From: Polaribacter glomeratus
GTDB lineage: Bacteria > Bacteroidota > Bacteroidia > Flavobacteriales > Flavobacteriaceae
Assembly: GCF_002954665.1 (NCBI RefSeq)
Contig: NZ_MSCM01000002.1
Coordinates: 344,767-408,766 of the forward strand
Reading direction: 5' to 3'
DNA: 64,000 bases
Translations under genes and position numbers: made by a program
The notes under the pieces: generated by a model
The model's database searches: none
Seen by the model: the letters and a program-made list of their open reading frames with translations, nothing else
What the model was told of the DNA's origin: nothing
Shown here: one piece after another, positions 34,716-45,102 of the stretch
Layout: each line of letters opens with the position of its first letter
Position numbering within the stretch: position 1 is the stretch's first letter

Positions 34716-37229
34716 TTATTGATATATTAACTTAGCAATCTTCGTTTTTGTTTTCAAAATATACATACCTTTTGAAAACTTAGATAAATCTATACTGTTT
34801 TTTTTACCACTCAATACTTTTACTCCGGTTACACTATACACTTCCCAATCTTGGGGTTTATTTATTTTAAAAATACCTTTTTTACTCGGATTAGGATAAA
34901 TTAAAAGCTTTTTTAATTCAGTGTTTTCAAGTGATAAAGTATTTTTTACAAACTCTAAATTATCTACATTATAAGCACCAGAATTTGTAGTCAATCTTAA
35001 AGTTTGAATTCCTTTTTCTAAACTTACATTCTCTTTTGTTATTATTTCATACTCACCCCAACCGTCAGTTTGTGTTAAAGAAAAATTATCAAATAGACTG
35101 TTTTCATTGGTAGCTAAACTAAATTTCCCTCCGCCACTTCTACCTGATGAATAGTTTATATTAACATTATAATTACCCGCTTCTTGCACATTTACGGTAT
35201 ATTCAATCCATTCATTTGCAGAAATATAACCAACACTAAAACCTCCTGCATCAACAGCACCAATATCTACACCCTCTGATGTTCTATATTGTCCTCCTCT
35301 ATTTTCTGTATCAGCATCATTATAAGCAATTCCTTGTCCGCCTTTATCATAATCTTCCGCTTCTACTATTCCTGGAATTTGAATTGGTGTTCCTGAATAG
35401 GGTTCTTGTTTTGTAACATAAATTAAAGTGTAAACCTCTGTTTCTTTTGCATCAGTATCAGTTGCTAATGCAGAAACTTTATAAGTTCCAACTTCCGTAG
35501 GAATAAAAGATTCTAGGTAAGGAATAGTCGTATCCGCAACATTTAGAAGCACATTATTTATCTTAAATTGAACTTTTGTGATGGTTCCATTTGTATCTGA
35601 TGCATTTGCAGATATCGGAATTACTTCTCCTAAAAGATGCGTAGAAAATGGCAAAGGAGAAGTTAACTCTACTTTTGGATTTTGAGAACCATCATCAGAA
35701 CCTAAATAAATAACATTTACAGAAAGTGGTGGTAAACTAATAGCACCTGTACCATTTTTTATAAGGCTTAATGGGTCTTGATCAATAGGTATTTGAGGTT
35801 CATGGCTTACAGAATTAAACTGCATTGCTTTATGAATAAAAGCATCAGCGTATAAGTTTCCATCCATATTTAAGGTAAAAGGAACTGGCTTATCTGTTAA
35901 ATTAAGCACAAATACCGTCGTTTTACCGTTTTTAGTAACAGCTCTCGCAGTTACCGCTTTTACGTCATCTACTAAATTTAAAGTGGTCATAGTACTTTGC
36001 AGTAGTGTACTATTTTCAAATACCGATTTTAAAATTTCGTGCGTTAAGCCGTAAGCTGTTTTTTCTAAAGGATACTTTACACTATTGCCATCAAAAGTTA
36101 CAAATGAATTTGCTTTTCCGTTTACACTAAACCAGTTAGCTCTATGATACACATTTTGATTTTCTGACATAAATAGATAACAATCTGCCATTCCTAAAGC
36201 AGATGCGCCATTAAAACCGCCAGATTTTACACCCCATTCTGTTAACCAAACAGGTTTTTGTAGAGGATTACTGTTACCGCCATGGTTATGATAATTTTTT
36301 AAAGCAAAGTTATTTGTAGAACTCTCTAAACTTTTTCTTGCGGTTAAAGCCGTGCTATAGGCATCATCGCTATTACTAGAATTATCTGGATCTGCACCAA
36401 TATACGTGTGCACAGTTATGGCATCAAAATAAGAAATATCTTCTGTTAATTTTGAATTCCAGTCTGGATCAACAAATGAACCTCTTCTTAATAAAGGAAC
36501 AGAAACTTGAATGTTTGGATTTATTGCTTTTAAGTCTTTGTACATCGATTTTGCTCTTGCAATATAATCTGATGCATTTGGAGTAAAAGAACTTCGTTGA
36601 CCTGGATAAAAATTTTCGTTTCCAAACTCAATATCATTTACTTCAAAACCACGTGAAATTAAATCTTGATAATGAGCAACCGTTTCTGGACTTTCGGAGG
36701 TGTCTGCGCCAGCTTCAGCGTCTGCACTCATGTTAAAAGTCCAGATAACATCAAACTTTTTACCTTGTGCTAAATTTCGTTCTTTGTTTAATTGTTCAAG
36801 GCCATCAATACCTACTTTTATGTTGTTTCTGTCTGAAAATTTTATAGCAAATAACTCCCCAATCGTTGTTTCTTTTGGAGCTCCATCCCTGTGGATATAA
36901 TTAAATGTTTCATCGCCAAAAACTCTTGTTTTATCTTCTCTCCAATCATACCAATTTGCAAATAATCCATGAGGAAAACGAATTGTTGTTGGGTTAAATT
37001 TTCTGATGAAGTCTTTATTTAGATCCGAATTAAAACCAAAAATATTGTAGCCCAAAAGTGCATTTCTAAATTCTTCTGTAGTGTTTGTTTGCACATCTAA
37101 AGTTGCCGTAATATTATCATCAATAACAAAAGGATAGTCTTGTGCTTGATAAAAGGTAAAAACAAATAGAAATAGAAAATGGCTGTTTTTTCTTAGAAAA
37201 ATAGCCACTATAGTTTGTAATTTATTCAT
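34716..37229 (-). CDS. Clan GH-A glycoside hydrolase with CBM6 and T9SS domain, 837 aa
   Basis: Signal peptide to about residue 30. The barrel (about 35-510) shares its layout with the 995-aa protein: TTIRFPHGLFANWYDW, DIEFGNENFY with E205 as acid/base, and KPVWLTEWGV with E331 as nucleophile. An Ig-like domain (about 515-610) and one CBM6-like module (about 615-765, EAEDYDKGGQGIAYND) follow. The end is a type IX sorting domain (LLIYPNPSKKG ... KLIYQ). The exact GH family is not assigned. It is 11 nt after GH3 in the same operon, so they probably act in sequence. Secreted. Confidence 0.75.
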   Translation of the reverse strand: MNKLQTIVAIFLRKNSHFLFLFVFTFYQAQDYPFVIDDNITATLDVQTNTTEEFRNALLGYNIFGFNSDLNKDFIRKFNPTTIRFPHGLFANWYDWREDKTRVFGDETFNYIHRDGAPKETTIGELFAIKFSDRNNIKVGIDGLEQLNKERNLAQGKKFDVIWTFNMSADAEAGADTSESPETVAHYQDLISRGFEVNDIEFGNENFYPGQRSSFTPNASDYIARAKSMYKDLKAINPNIQVSVPLLRRGSFVDPDWNSKLTEDISYFDAITVHTYIGADPDNSSNSDDAYSTALTARKSLESSTNNFALKNYHNHGGNSNPLQKPVWLTEWGVKSGGFNGASALGMADCYLFMSENQNVYHRANWFSVNGKANSFVTFDGNSVKYPLEKTAYGLTHEILKSVFENSTLLQSTMTTLNLVDDVKAVTARAVTKNGKTTVFVLNLTDKPVPFTLNMDGNLYADAFIHKAMQFNSVSHEPQIPIDQDPLSLIKNGTGAISLPPLSVNVIYLGSDDGSQNPKVELTSPLPFSTHLLGEVIPISANASDTNGTITKVQFKINNVLLNVADTTIPYLESFIPTEVGTYKVSALATDTDAKETEVYTLIYVTKQEPYSGTPIQIPGIVEAEDYDKGGQGIAYNDADTENRGGQYRTSEGVDIGAVDAGGFSVGYISANEWIEYTVNVQEAGNYNVNINYSSGRSGGGKFSLATNENSLFDNFSLTQTDGWGEYEIITKENVSLEKGIQTLRLTTNSGAYNVDNLEFVKNTLSLENTELKKLLIYPNPSKKGIFKINKPQDWEVYSVTGVKVLSGKKNSIDLSKFSKGMYILKTKTKIAKLIYQ

Positions 37230-37240
37230 ATTAAATAAAC

Positions 37241-39382
37241 TTATTTTACTTTTAATTTAATCGTTTGTAAATCTTTAATTAAAGAAGAACTTCCTACAGA
37301 AATTGTAAAATCACCAGGTTCTACAACCTTCTTCATTGCTTGATTATAGAGCGATAAATTCTCGAAATTGAGCTCAAAAGAAACTGTTTTTGTTTCTCCA
37401 ATTTTTAAAGAAATACGCTCAAAACCTTTTAGCATTTTATTATATCTACCAACAGTGGCAAAATCGTCTCTTATGTACATTTGTACAACTTCATCGCCAT
37501 CATAATTTCCTATATTTGTAACATCCACAGAAACTTTTGTTTTACCATCAATTGCGATGGATGTGTTTTCTAATCTTAAATTATCATATTTAAAAGAGGT
37601 GTAGCTTAACCCAAATCCGAAAGGGAATAGTGGTGTTTTATCCGAAAACTTATACAAGCCTTTTCCTGACCCAATAAAATCTGGCTTTTCTAAATACGTA
37701 ACAGGAATCTGCCCAACAGAGCGCGGAAAAGAGACTGTTAATTTACCTCCAGGATTGTTGTCTCCAAAAATAGTTTCTGCAATTGCTTCACCAGAATTCA
37801 TGCCCAAATACCAAGTTTCTAAAATTGCTGGAATATTTTCTGCTATATAATTTATAGATAAAGGTCTACCGTTAATTAAAACAACTACAATAGGTTTTCC
37901 TGTTTTGTGAATTGCTTCTACTAATTCGTTTTGCACTCCAAATAAATCAACATTATCTCTATCTAACCCTTCTCCACAAGTTTCTGTAGAACCGCCAATT
38001 GCTAAAATAACTACATCCGATTTTTTTGCTGCAGCAATTGCTGCTGCAAAACCATCTTTAGACATACTTTTTAAAGGTGAACCTTCTGCATAATTTATGG
38101 TAATATCTTTTCCTACTTTGGCTTGAATTCCTTCTAAAACAGAAATATAATAAGGCGGGATTCCTGCATAACCGCCTAACTGCGGATATTTTCCGTTTGG
38201 AAAACGAACCTCAGCAGCATTAGGACCGATAACAGCAATACTTTTAACCTTGTTTTTATCTAATGGTAATAGATTGCCATCATTTTTTAATAAAGTAATT
38301 GCCTTTTTTGCAATTTTTAAAGCCACATCTTGACTTTCTTTTTTACTAACAATTACATCAGGATAGGTTTTATCCATCGTATCAAATAAACCTAATTTGT
38401 ATTTTGCTTTTAAAATTCTTGACACACTTTGATCTACATATTTCACCAAAGATGAATTCGTTTTTAACGTATCTAATAAAACGTGATTTATATATGCAGA
38501 GAAATCTGGACTTTTACCAATTACTAAATCCATATCTACGCCTGCTTTTAAGCCTAAAATTGCAGCTTCTGTTTTAGTTTTTGCAATAAAATGCATGGTG
38601 TTTAAACGTAAAACATCATTATTATCAGAAACAATAAAACCATCAAAACCAAGTTCTCCTCTCAAAATGTCTTGAAGCAACCAGGTATTCATATGACAAG
38701 GAACCCCGTTAAAATCTTGATGTCCTGGCATAATAGAACCTACTTTTGCTTCTCTAACAGCAGCCTCAAAAGGCGGTAAAAAAACTTCTCTTAATCTGCG
38801 TTCAGACATATCACTAAATCCGCCATTAATACCTCTTCTATTTTCTGGATATCCCACAAAATGTTTTGCAGTTGCTAAAATATGGTTTTGGTCTAAATAT
38901 TCATCTCCGGTTCCTTGCAAGCCTTCAATAAAAGCAACGCCCATTCTAGAAACTAAATAAGGATCTTCTCCATAAGATTCTTCTACTCTACCATAACGCG
39001 CATCGCCAGAAATGACATCTAAATTAGGTGAATAACAGTGTGTTAAATTTGCAGCTCTTGCTTCTTTTGCAATTTCTGTAGTCATTTCTCTAAGCAATTC
39101 TGGATCCCAAGTAGAACCCAACGCAATTGCCTGCGGATATACGGTTGCGCCTTCTAACCAAAGACCATGCAAACACTCACTGTATTTCATAATAGGGATT
39201 CCTAAACGTTCGTTGGCGGGAGCGTCTTGCGTTAATTCTGCTATCTTTTCTTCAAGTGTCATTTTACCAATAAGGGATGAAACTTTATCATCAATATCAT
39301 CATTCTTTGAAGTTGATGTTAAATTATTTTGACAGCTTACGATTACTAAAACTAGTAAAACTTTAAGAGCTATTTTATACAT
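37241..39382 (-). CDS. GH3 glycoside hydrolase lipoprotein, 713 aa
   Basis: A lipobox (LVIVSC, Cys 17) predicts a lipoprotein. GH3 features are complete: KMTLEEKIAEL, the AKHFVGYPENRRG loop (K173/H174), and GFIVSDNND with nucleophile D253. The C-terminal alpha/beta domain has VAVIGPNAAEVRF, and a fibronectin-like end follows (VSVDVTNIGNYDGDEVVQMYI). It probably removes xylose or glucose from ulvan-derived oligomers in the periplasm. First gene of the operon GH3, clan-A GH, barrel protein. Regulon promoter 35-79 nt upstream. Confidence 0.9.
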   Translation of the reverse strand: MYKIALKVLLVLVIVSCQNNLTSTSKNDDIDDKVSSLIGKMTLEEKIAELTQDAPANERLGIPIMKYSECLHGLWLEGATVYPQAIALGSTWDPELLREMTTEIAKEARAANLTHCYSPNLDVISGDARYGRVEESYGEDPYLVSRMGVAFIEGLQGTGDEYLDQNHILATAKHFVGYPENRRGINGGFSDMSERRLREVFLPPFEAAVREAKVGSIMPGHQDFNGVPCHMNTWLLQDILRGELGFDGFIVSDNNDVLRLNTMHFIAKTKTEAAILGLKAGVDMDLVIGKSPDFSAYINHVLLDTLKTNSSLVKYVDQSVSRILKAKYKLGLFDTMDKTYPDVIVSKKESQDVALKIAKKAITLLKNDGNLLPLDKNKVKSIAVIGPNAAEVRFPNGKYPQLGGYAGIPPYYISVLEGIQAKVGKDITINYAEGSPLKSMSKDGFAAAIAAAKKSDVVILAIGGSTETCGEGLDRDNVDLFGVQNELVEAIHKTGKPIVVVLINGRPLSINYIAENIPAILETWYLGMNSGEAIAETIFGDNNPGGKLTVSFPRSVGQIPVTYLEKPDFIGSGKGLYKFSDKTPLFPFGFGLSYTSFKYDNLRLENTSIAIDGKTKVSVDVTNIGNYDGDEVVQMYIRDDFATVGRYNKMLKGFERISLKIGETKTVSFELNFENLSLYNQAMKKVVEPGDFTISVGSSSLIKDLQTIKLKVK

Positions 39383-39416
39383 ATTTGGTCTTTATTTGAT
39401 GATTCTCTATTTGGCA

Positions 39417-39461
39417 CTAAATTACTTTGGTTACTGTTTTAAATTGTCCTGTACTATCCTG
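39417..39461 (-). promoter_or_regulatory. Shared regulon promoter, GH3 operon
   Basis: Minus strand: CAGGATAGTACAGGAC (39461-39446), 21 nt, then TAATTTAG (39424-39417). Confidence 0.75.
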
Positions 39462-39659
39462 ATTTTATCAACTTAAAGACCAGAATAATATCTTTAATCG
39501 ACATGTATAATTTACGCTATTCTAATATCCCTTAATAGAAGCTACTATCTGAATTTAAAAAAGAAGTTCATTTGTAGCTGTATAGAAAGTTGTAGACACT
39601 GTTGCTGCTCTATTTTAATTACGTAAAAGTTTAATTGCAGGAGATTTATTTACTAATTA

Positions 39660-39820
39660 AAAAAATTTCTCACCCAAAGACATTTGCCGTTCTATATCTA
39701 ATGATCGTGTTTCGAAATCTAATGATAAATGGAGATATTTTAGTTTTTGTTTTGTTAGCTCTTGCGCAGAAACAGTAATCAATATAAAACATAAACGATG
39801 CTTACGGCAAAGTTTCTCAT
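39660..39820 (-). pseudogene. Remnant of a GH3 gene (N-terminal fragment)
   Basis: In an otherwise empty 370-nt spacer, an ATG at 39820 begins MRNFAVSIVYVLY and then stops. A shifted frame carries LCFILITVSAQELTKQKLKY followed by LDFETRSLDIERQMSLGEKF and then a stop. The last stretch resembles the first helix of GH3 enzymes (RxxDLxxxMTLEEK). A signal peptide, a frameshift and a truncation would explain it. The rest of the spacer (39462-39659) shows nothing. A chance match cannot be ruled out. Confidence 0.45.
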
Positions 39821-39834
39821 TAGTTACTTATTTT

Positions 39835-41142
39835 TTATTTATGAAAACTGAAAGAATCAAATTCAGTTTTAAATTTTCTATTTCCTTTAAAAACTAAATA
39901 GATGTCTTTTTTCCCTACAACTTCTTTTATAGTTGCTATAAATTTTTGAGATTCTTCTTTTAGATTTAAGGATTTAACAGAAATACTACCCAAAATTTTA
40001 CCAGAAATACTGCCTTCTCGTATTTCTAATTTTCCTTTTCCTTGGATATTTTTTAAAGAAACTTCAATTTTTGATTGCTGATTAAAATTAATGTTTGCAA
40101 ACTTTACCCAACTTTTATTTTGAACATTCGTTAATTTGAAACCTTCTTTTTGAATTCCTTTTTTTTCAATTTCTGATGATTTTTCATAAAACCATTCTGC
40201 TTCAATAACCTCCCAAGAAGCATCATATTGGCCAACGCCGTTTTTAAAATGCTTGTCTAAAAAAGCGGTATCCGATACTATTTTCCCATCATCGCCAACA
40301 TGACAATAGGTTATAATAGTTTCTCTAAATTTGAGTCCATTTTTTAAATAATAACACCAAACATGGTAATATTGTCCTTTCCAATAAAAGAAACTTCCGT
40401 GTGCAAATTCATCTAATTTGTGCCCTGTTCCAAAAGAACCTGCAGACTCATAAGGGCCATAAATATTTTTTGATATTGCATAATCTCTTCCCCAACTTAA
40501 ATAATAAGTATCATTATGTTTAAATACATAATTTTTATCCATCCACTTTGGTGCTTTGTCCCATAAATTACCATTTACAGCAATTGGTTTTGGAGTTTCT
40601 GCTGTAGAAATCATATCTTCATTTAACTCTGCTATATAATAAGAATCCGATTTATCGCCATAAATAATATAAGGTGTTTTATTTTTATCATCATCTATAA
40701 AAATGGTTGGATCGTGCATTGGTGCAACTAAAGGTTTACCCAAAGCATCTTTAAAAGGACCTGTTGGAGAATTAGAAGACATCACTCCAATTCCTCTTTT
40801 TTTATCAGAAAAATAAAAATAATACTTGCCATTTCTGGCCGATGCATCACTTGCCCAACAATCTATACTATTGTTATCCATGTAATTATCTTTTGGTGAA
40901 ATAGTTTGTTCTAACTTCCAATCTAATAAATTAGTAGACGAGAATACACGCCAATCTTTCATATCCCATAATTTATCATTCGGACTTGAGTCATGACCAG
41001 AATACAAATAAATGGTATCATTAAAAACACGAATATGAGGATCTGAAACTCCTTTTGCATTTGTAATTGGGTTTTGCGAAAAAATCATTTGCGTCATTAA
41101 AAACAACGAAAAAAAGAAAGAGCTAATTTTTAATTTTAACAT
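39835..41142 (-). CDS. GH43 glycoside hydrolase with C-terminal beta-sandwich, 435 aa
   Basis: Signal peptide (SSFFFSLFLMTQMIFSQ). A five-bladed GH43 propeller at about 20-310: VSDPHIRVFNDTIYLYSGHD with the catalytic base Asp, MHDPTIFIDDD with the second Asp, and FAHGSFFYWKGQYYHVW. A beta-sandwich end (about 320-435) resembles CBM6-like modules. A xylosidase or arabinosidase activity on ulvan oligomers is likely. I use the ATG at 41142, 7 nt after the GH5 stop; an ATG at 41175 would overlap GH5. Paralogue of the GH43 at 47756. Confidence 0.85.
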   Translation of the reverse strand: MLKLKISSFFFSLFLMTQMIFSQNPITNAKGVSDPHIRVFNDTIYLYSGHDSSPNDKLWDMKDWRVFSSTNLLDWKLEQTISPKDNYMDNNSIDCWASDASARNGKYYFYFSDKKRGIGVMSSNSPTGPFKDALGKPLVAPMHDPTIFIDDDKNKTPYIIYGDKSDSYYIAELNEDMISTAETPKPIAVNGNLWDKAPKWMDKNYVFKHNDTYYLSWGRDYAISKNIYGPYESAGSFGTGHKLDEFAHGSFFYWKGQYYHVWCYYLKNGLKFRETIITYCHVGDDGKIVSDTAFLDKHFKNGVGQYDASWEVIEAEWFYEKSSEIEKKGIQKEGFKLTNVQNKSWVKFANINFNQQSKIEVSLKNIQGKGKLEIREGSISGKILGSISVKSLNLKEESQKFIATIKEVVGKKDIYLVFKGNRKFKTEFDSFSFHK

Positions 41143-41149
41143 GGCCTTT

Positions 41150-42529
41150 TTAATTTTTATAAATTCCGGGAACAATTTTTAAGTTCAAATTTGCATTATT
41201 TTCTGGCCATTTTAAAATGGTTAATTGCTGATAATTTTCGTTCCAAATAAAATTAGAAATACTCGTATTTTCAATTCCCTTTACCAATTCTAAACCAACA
41301 TTTTTAAGCGGATTATAAACTAATACAACATCTTCACCACAAAGTATAGAAAATCCGTCTGGATAATGTCTGTTGGCGCCAATAAAAATTTGTGAAGCTC
41401 CTTTACTGTTATCCGTTTTAAGATGAACATCTAAAGTTCTGGTTGCAAAATCAAACATAAATGAATTAATTGTTCCTGCAATTATTTGCGGATAAGGTCT
41501 TGCAATAATATCTGTAATATATTTTCTTTCGGTAGTTCCTACTGCATTTTTATCAGAAAAAATTGCCCAAGTTGATGGACCACCAGCCATAAAATTCTGC
41601 ATTTTTGAATTGCCAGAAAACCATGCTTTTATGCTTCCAACGCCCATTTTATCAAAAACTTCTGCTGTTTTTATGTACAGTTCTCTATATTTATACTGCC
41701 CTAAATTACCAACTAAAGTGGTATCTGTAGTTGCAAATGTTGGAAAACCCCATTCACCAATTAAAATTGGAGCGTTTAACATAGCAGATTCTTTGTCGAA
41801 ACGATTCATAACAGGTGCTACTAAATCTTCTTTATTCTGATAAATATGCGGAGAGAAAACAATATTTTCTCTGTTTACTGACTTTGTAATTTCTGCATAT
41901 TGATTATTGTCAATTCCTTCACCCTTATTCATAAAAATAGACTGAATTAAGATTTTTTTATCAGGATTAATTTTATGACTTTCATCAATAATTTTTTGAT
42001 AAACAGGAATCAAATAGTTTGAAGTTAATTCGTTGTAAGAAATATCCATTGTTAATTTTCTTGGCTCATTTACCACATCATAACCAACCACAAATTCCTC
42101 GTTTTTAAAACGATTCCAAACTTCTTTCCAAGCATTTATATACGTTGAATGTTCGTCTTTTTTATTTAACCAAAACTCTTCCCAAGAAAATTTATCAACT
42201 CCATAAACAGTCATTTTAAAAACTGTTTTAATACCTACTTTTTTTCCTAAAGTTACTAACTCTTCTAATTGGTTCAAATAACTTTCCTCTAATTTTGCGC
42301 CAGGAAAATTACTTAATCTTCCTAATTCTAGACGCACAACTTGGTAATTTGCGCCCATTCTTACCATTCGTACAAAATCTTCACTTTTAAAATCGCCAGC
42401 ATCGGTAATAATTACAAAACCTCTAGGAATTACATGTCTTCCTAAATCATCACGAAGTCCATGTTTTATTTGGGATTCTAAAGTATTTGTTGCTAAAAAA
42501 AGGAGTAAAAGATATAAAGTATTTTTCAT
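41150..42529 (-). CDS. GH5-family glycoside hydrolase, secreted, 459 aa
   Basis: A signal peptide ends near LESQ (20). Clan GH-A barrel with DVVNEPRKL (acid/base E155), SPHIY, and LIGEWGFPTF (nucleophile E259), the GH5 layout close to endoglycosylceramidase-like subfamilies. The C-terminal domain (about 370-459) is a beta-sandwich. Substrate in this PUL is not known; an endo- or exo-glycosidase on xylose- or glucuronate-containing oligomers is plausible. First gene of a two-gene transcript with GH43. Regulon promoter 26-70 nt upstream. Confidence 0.82.
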   Translation of the reverse strand: MKNTLYLLLLFLATNTLESQIKHGLRDDLGRHVIPRGFVIITDAGDFKSEDFVRMVRMGANYQVVRLELGRLSNFPGAKLEESYLNQLEELVTLGKKVGIKTVFKMTVYGVDKFSWEEFWLNKKDEHSTYINAWKEVWNRFKNEEFVVGYDVVNEPRKLTMDISYNELTSNYLIPVYQKIIDESHKINPDKKILIQSIFMNKGEGIDNNQYAEITKSVNRENIVFSPHIYQNKEDLVAPVMNRFDKESAMLNAPILIGEWGFPTFATTDTTLVGNLGQYKYRELYIKTAEVFDKMGVGSIKAWFSGNSKMQNFMAGGPSTWAIFSDKNAVGTTERKYITDIIARPYPQIIAGTINSFMFDFATRTLDVHLKTDNSKGASQIFIGANRHYPDGFSILCGEDVVLVYNPLKNVGLELVKGIENTSISNFIWNENYQQLTILKWPENNANLNLKIVPGIYKN

Positions 42530-42554
42530 GTAATAAGAATTAAGAGTTTCTTAT

Positions 42555-42599
42555 CAAACCTACTTTTTGTACTTATAAAAAGCATCCTGTTCTGTCCTG
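42555..42599 (-). promoter_or_regulatory. Shared regulon promoter, GH5-GH43 operon
   Basis: Minus strand: CAGGACAGAACAGGAT (42599-42584), 21 nt, then TAGGTTTG (42562-42555), a perfect TAnnTTTG. It is the clearest promoter of the set. Confidence 0.8.
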
Positions 42600-42749
42600 A
42601 GATGTCTTATTTTGATTAAGCGATACAAAAAAATATTTTCAGTAAAAAACCACAAAAAAAGCGAACCATTTTAATCGTTGAGTTTAAACCCTAAAAACCT
42701 CAAAGATTTTAGTGAAAAATTAATGAGCTTAATTTAAATAAAAGATTTT

Positions 42750-45095
42750 TTATTCAGTTTCAAAATTCCATTTTCCTGATATAACCTCAAATTTGATGAA
42801 ATCTGAATTTTCACCAATCCAAGTGACTCCAAAAGTTCCATCTACAAATTTTCCTTTGTTCCAAATTATGGTATTTCCAAGTTTAACTTTGCTAATATTG
42901 AAATCTTTTTTAGGGATTCCAATAATTGCAGTCGTTCCTTCAGGATTTTCTAAATCCAATTTAAAAACATTTTCTTTTTTAGAAATAGCAACTATTATTT
43001 CTCCTTGCACACTTGGAACAATTTGCTTTATAGTAGTAAGATGTGCCATGTTAGGACAAACTTTAAATTGACTCCATCCTACTTTTGTGGGTTCTATACC
43101 CGCAATATGTTTACTTAAAACAGTGTTTGATGCGTTCCAAGCATGATTGTAACTTCCGCCTCGCGGAAACATTTCGTACAATGTTGTAAGGTTTTTTTGA
43201 TTTACTTGCGATTGATATTGTTCTTTCATTCTATTTAAAGATGCTTCATAATTTCCGGCCATACACATTGCTTCTTCGACCATCCACTCAAAATGCGGAC
43301 TCGAAAATTTATTAGGAATTAATACATTCTTTACAATCTGATTATAGTTATTTGGGTTTGCAAGACCAGAAAGAATCGCCAATGCGTTTGCTCTATCATC
43401 CTTAAATTTTAAAATATCACTGCTATAAAAACCATCTTTCCAAAAGGCTGTATCAAAAGATTCTTTGATTGTTTTTATCCTTTTAGTATACCAAGTAATT
43501 TGAGTTATTTCCCCCAACTCTTCTGCTATTTTTTTTGCGCTAATTAATGCCATATAATAAAATGCAGCCTGAATGGGTTCTGGGTCTACTGTTTCTTTTA
43601 CGCCCCAATCATTCCAATCCCAACTATCTGGACTTGCACGCACTCTATATTTTGGCAATCCATTTGCTTTCATTTCAAACAAAGAGAGGTAATCAAATAC
43701 ATAAGGATTGGCTTTTTGAAGTGTTTCTAAATCTGCTGTATTAAAATAATAAGGCCAAATTGTTTGCGCAATAAATTGCAAACTTTGGCCTGGTAATTCA
43801 CGAACCCGAAGTGGCCCTAAAGCTCCAATTACTTTATTTTCACTAAAATTAATCGTGTTTAAAATGGCTTTTTTCAACAACAAACGACCTGCATTATCCA
43901 TCGAATAAAAAATATATCCTGTTTGATCTGCCACGTCACCAATCCATAAAGCTCTTTCTCTATCTGGGCAATCCATAAAATTATCTCTTGCACAAACAAA
44001 TAATGTGTTTCTTCCCATCCACCATAAGCGTTGATAAAAAGGATCATTCGTTTCAAAACTACCTACCATTTCACCAACACTCATCCATCTATATTTAAGC
44101 GATTTTACTCTTATTCCTGCGGGAATCGTGTAATTTACGGTATGGCCATTCATCCAAGAAAAAGACTCAAAGATTTGATTACCTGCTTTAGTAGTGTAAT
44201 TGGTTGATATTTTATTTAATCGATTATCCGTAGTTATTTCTATAATTTCTCCAGAATCTCCTTCAACTTCAAAATACGGAGTTATTTGCATGTTAAAAGG
44301 CAGTTTACAAATTATCGTTTTTCCGTCACTAATAAAAGGAAAGTTTAATGCACTGTTATTCTCGTAGTTTTTTAATCCGTGATTTACTAAAGGTTCTGTA
44401 TAGTTTTTTTCTAAATGATACCAAGGAGCAGTTGGAACTTTCCCTTTTTCTGCAGCAAAAGACCAATTATTATCATTATAATTTTCTGAGTACCAAGCAT
44501 ATTTAGACCAATCATTTAAATCTTTTCTTGCATCATATTTAACAGGATATTGCACAACTGAATTTCCGTTTTCAATTGTATTTGAATCATACGCAGGATG
44601 CTTTTTTACTTTCCAAGAAACATCAGAAGTAATTGTGGTATCTCCTAAATCACATTCAAATAAAAACCCTCCTTTATTACTATCTATATAAGTTCCTTTA
44701 TGGGTTTCTCTGCCCCAATACCAAGCTAAAACGGCAATCGTGTTTTTTCCTTTTTTTAGATATTTTTTGATATCCACTTCTTCATACCACGTATTTGTTG
44801 GTGTAATTTTTTCTTTTCGATTCCATTCTCCTGCTTGACTTGAACCTCTTGAAGAACCTCCTTCAAAAACGACCATTTCTCCGTTTATCCACAACCAGAA
44901 TCTGCTATCTACTGCAATATTTGCAAGTGCTTTTTCTGGTATGGTTTTAATAACAACAGTTTTTCGAAAGGCAATCCAACTATTTAGGGCGCCATCCTCT
45001 TGGTTCCAAATCCACTGAGCATTCTTCCAATTCTGTGCATCTATAAAGAAAGAATTGAATAAAAAAAACAAAAATACAAGTTGAATCTTTTTCAT
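42750..45095 (-). CDS. GH78 alpha-L-rhamnosidase, 781 aa
   Basis: Signal peptide to about residue 21. N-terminal beta domains (WIWNQEDGALNSWIAFRKTV, the lectin-like part) are followed by an (alpha/alpha)6 barrel. NFMDCPDRERALWIGDVADQ (373-391) contains the GH78 acidic motif with D375 and E380. Later WNDWGVKE, YNHAWNAS and GIEPTKVGWSQFKV fit the family. It releases L-rhamnose, the product consumed by the rhamnose operon. It is 7 nt after the GH39-like gene and cotranscribed with it. It is related to, but clearly distinct from, the GH78 half of the fused sulfatase. Confidence 0.9.
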   Translation of the reverse strand: MKKIQLVFLFFLFNSFFIDAQNWKNAQWIWNQEDGALNSWIAFRKTVVIKTIPEKALANIAVDSRFWLWINGEMVVFEGGSSRGSSQAGEWNRKEKITPTNTWYEEVDIKKYLKKGKNTIAVLAWYWGRETHKGTYIDSNKGGFLFECDLGDTTITSDVSWKVKKHPAYDSNTIENGNSVVQYPVKYDARKDLNDWSKYAWYSENYNDNNWSFAAEKGKVPTAPWYHLEKNYTEPLVNHGLKNYENNSALNFPFISDGKTIICKLPFNMQITPYFEVEGDSGEIIEITTDNRLNKISTNYTTKAGNQIFESFSWMNGHTVNYTIPAGIRVKSLKYRWMSVGEMVGSFETNDPFYQRLWWMGRNTLFVCARDNFMDCPDRERALWIGDVADQTGYIFYSMDNAGRLLLKKAILNTINFSENKVIGALGPLRVRELPGQSLQFIAQTIWPYYFNTADLETLQKANPYVFDYLSLFEMKANGLPKYRVRASPDSWDWNDWGVKETVDPEPIQAAFYYMALISAKKIAEELGEITQITWYTKRIKTIKESFDTAFWKDGFYSSDILKFKDDRANALAILSGLANPNNYNQIVKNVLIPNKFSSPHFEWMVEEAMCMAGNYEASLNRMKEQYQSQVNQKNLTTLYEMFPRGGSYNHAWNASNTVLSKHIAGIEPTKVGWSQFKVCPNMAHLTTIKQIVPSVQGEIIVAISKKENVFKLDLENPEGTTAIIGIPKKDFNISKVKLGNTIIWNKGKFVDGTFGVTWIGENSDFIKFEVISGKWNFETE

Positions 45096-45102
45096 TACGG
45101 AC

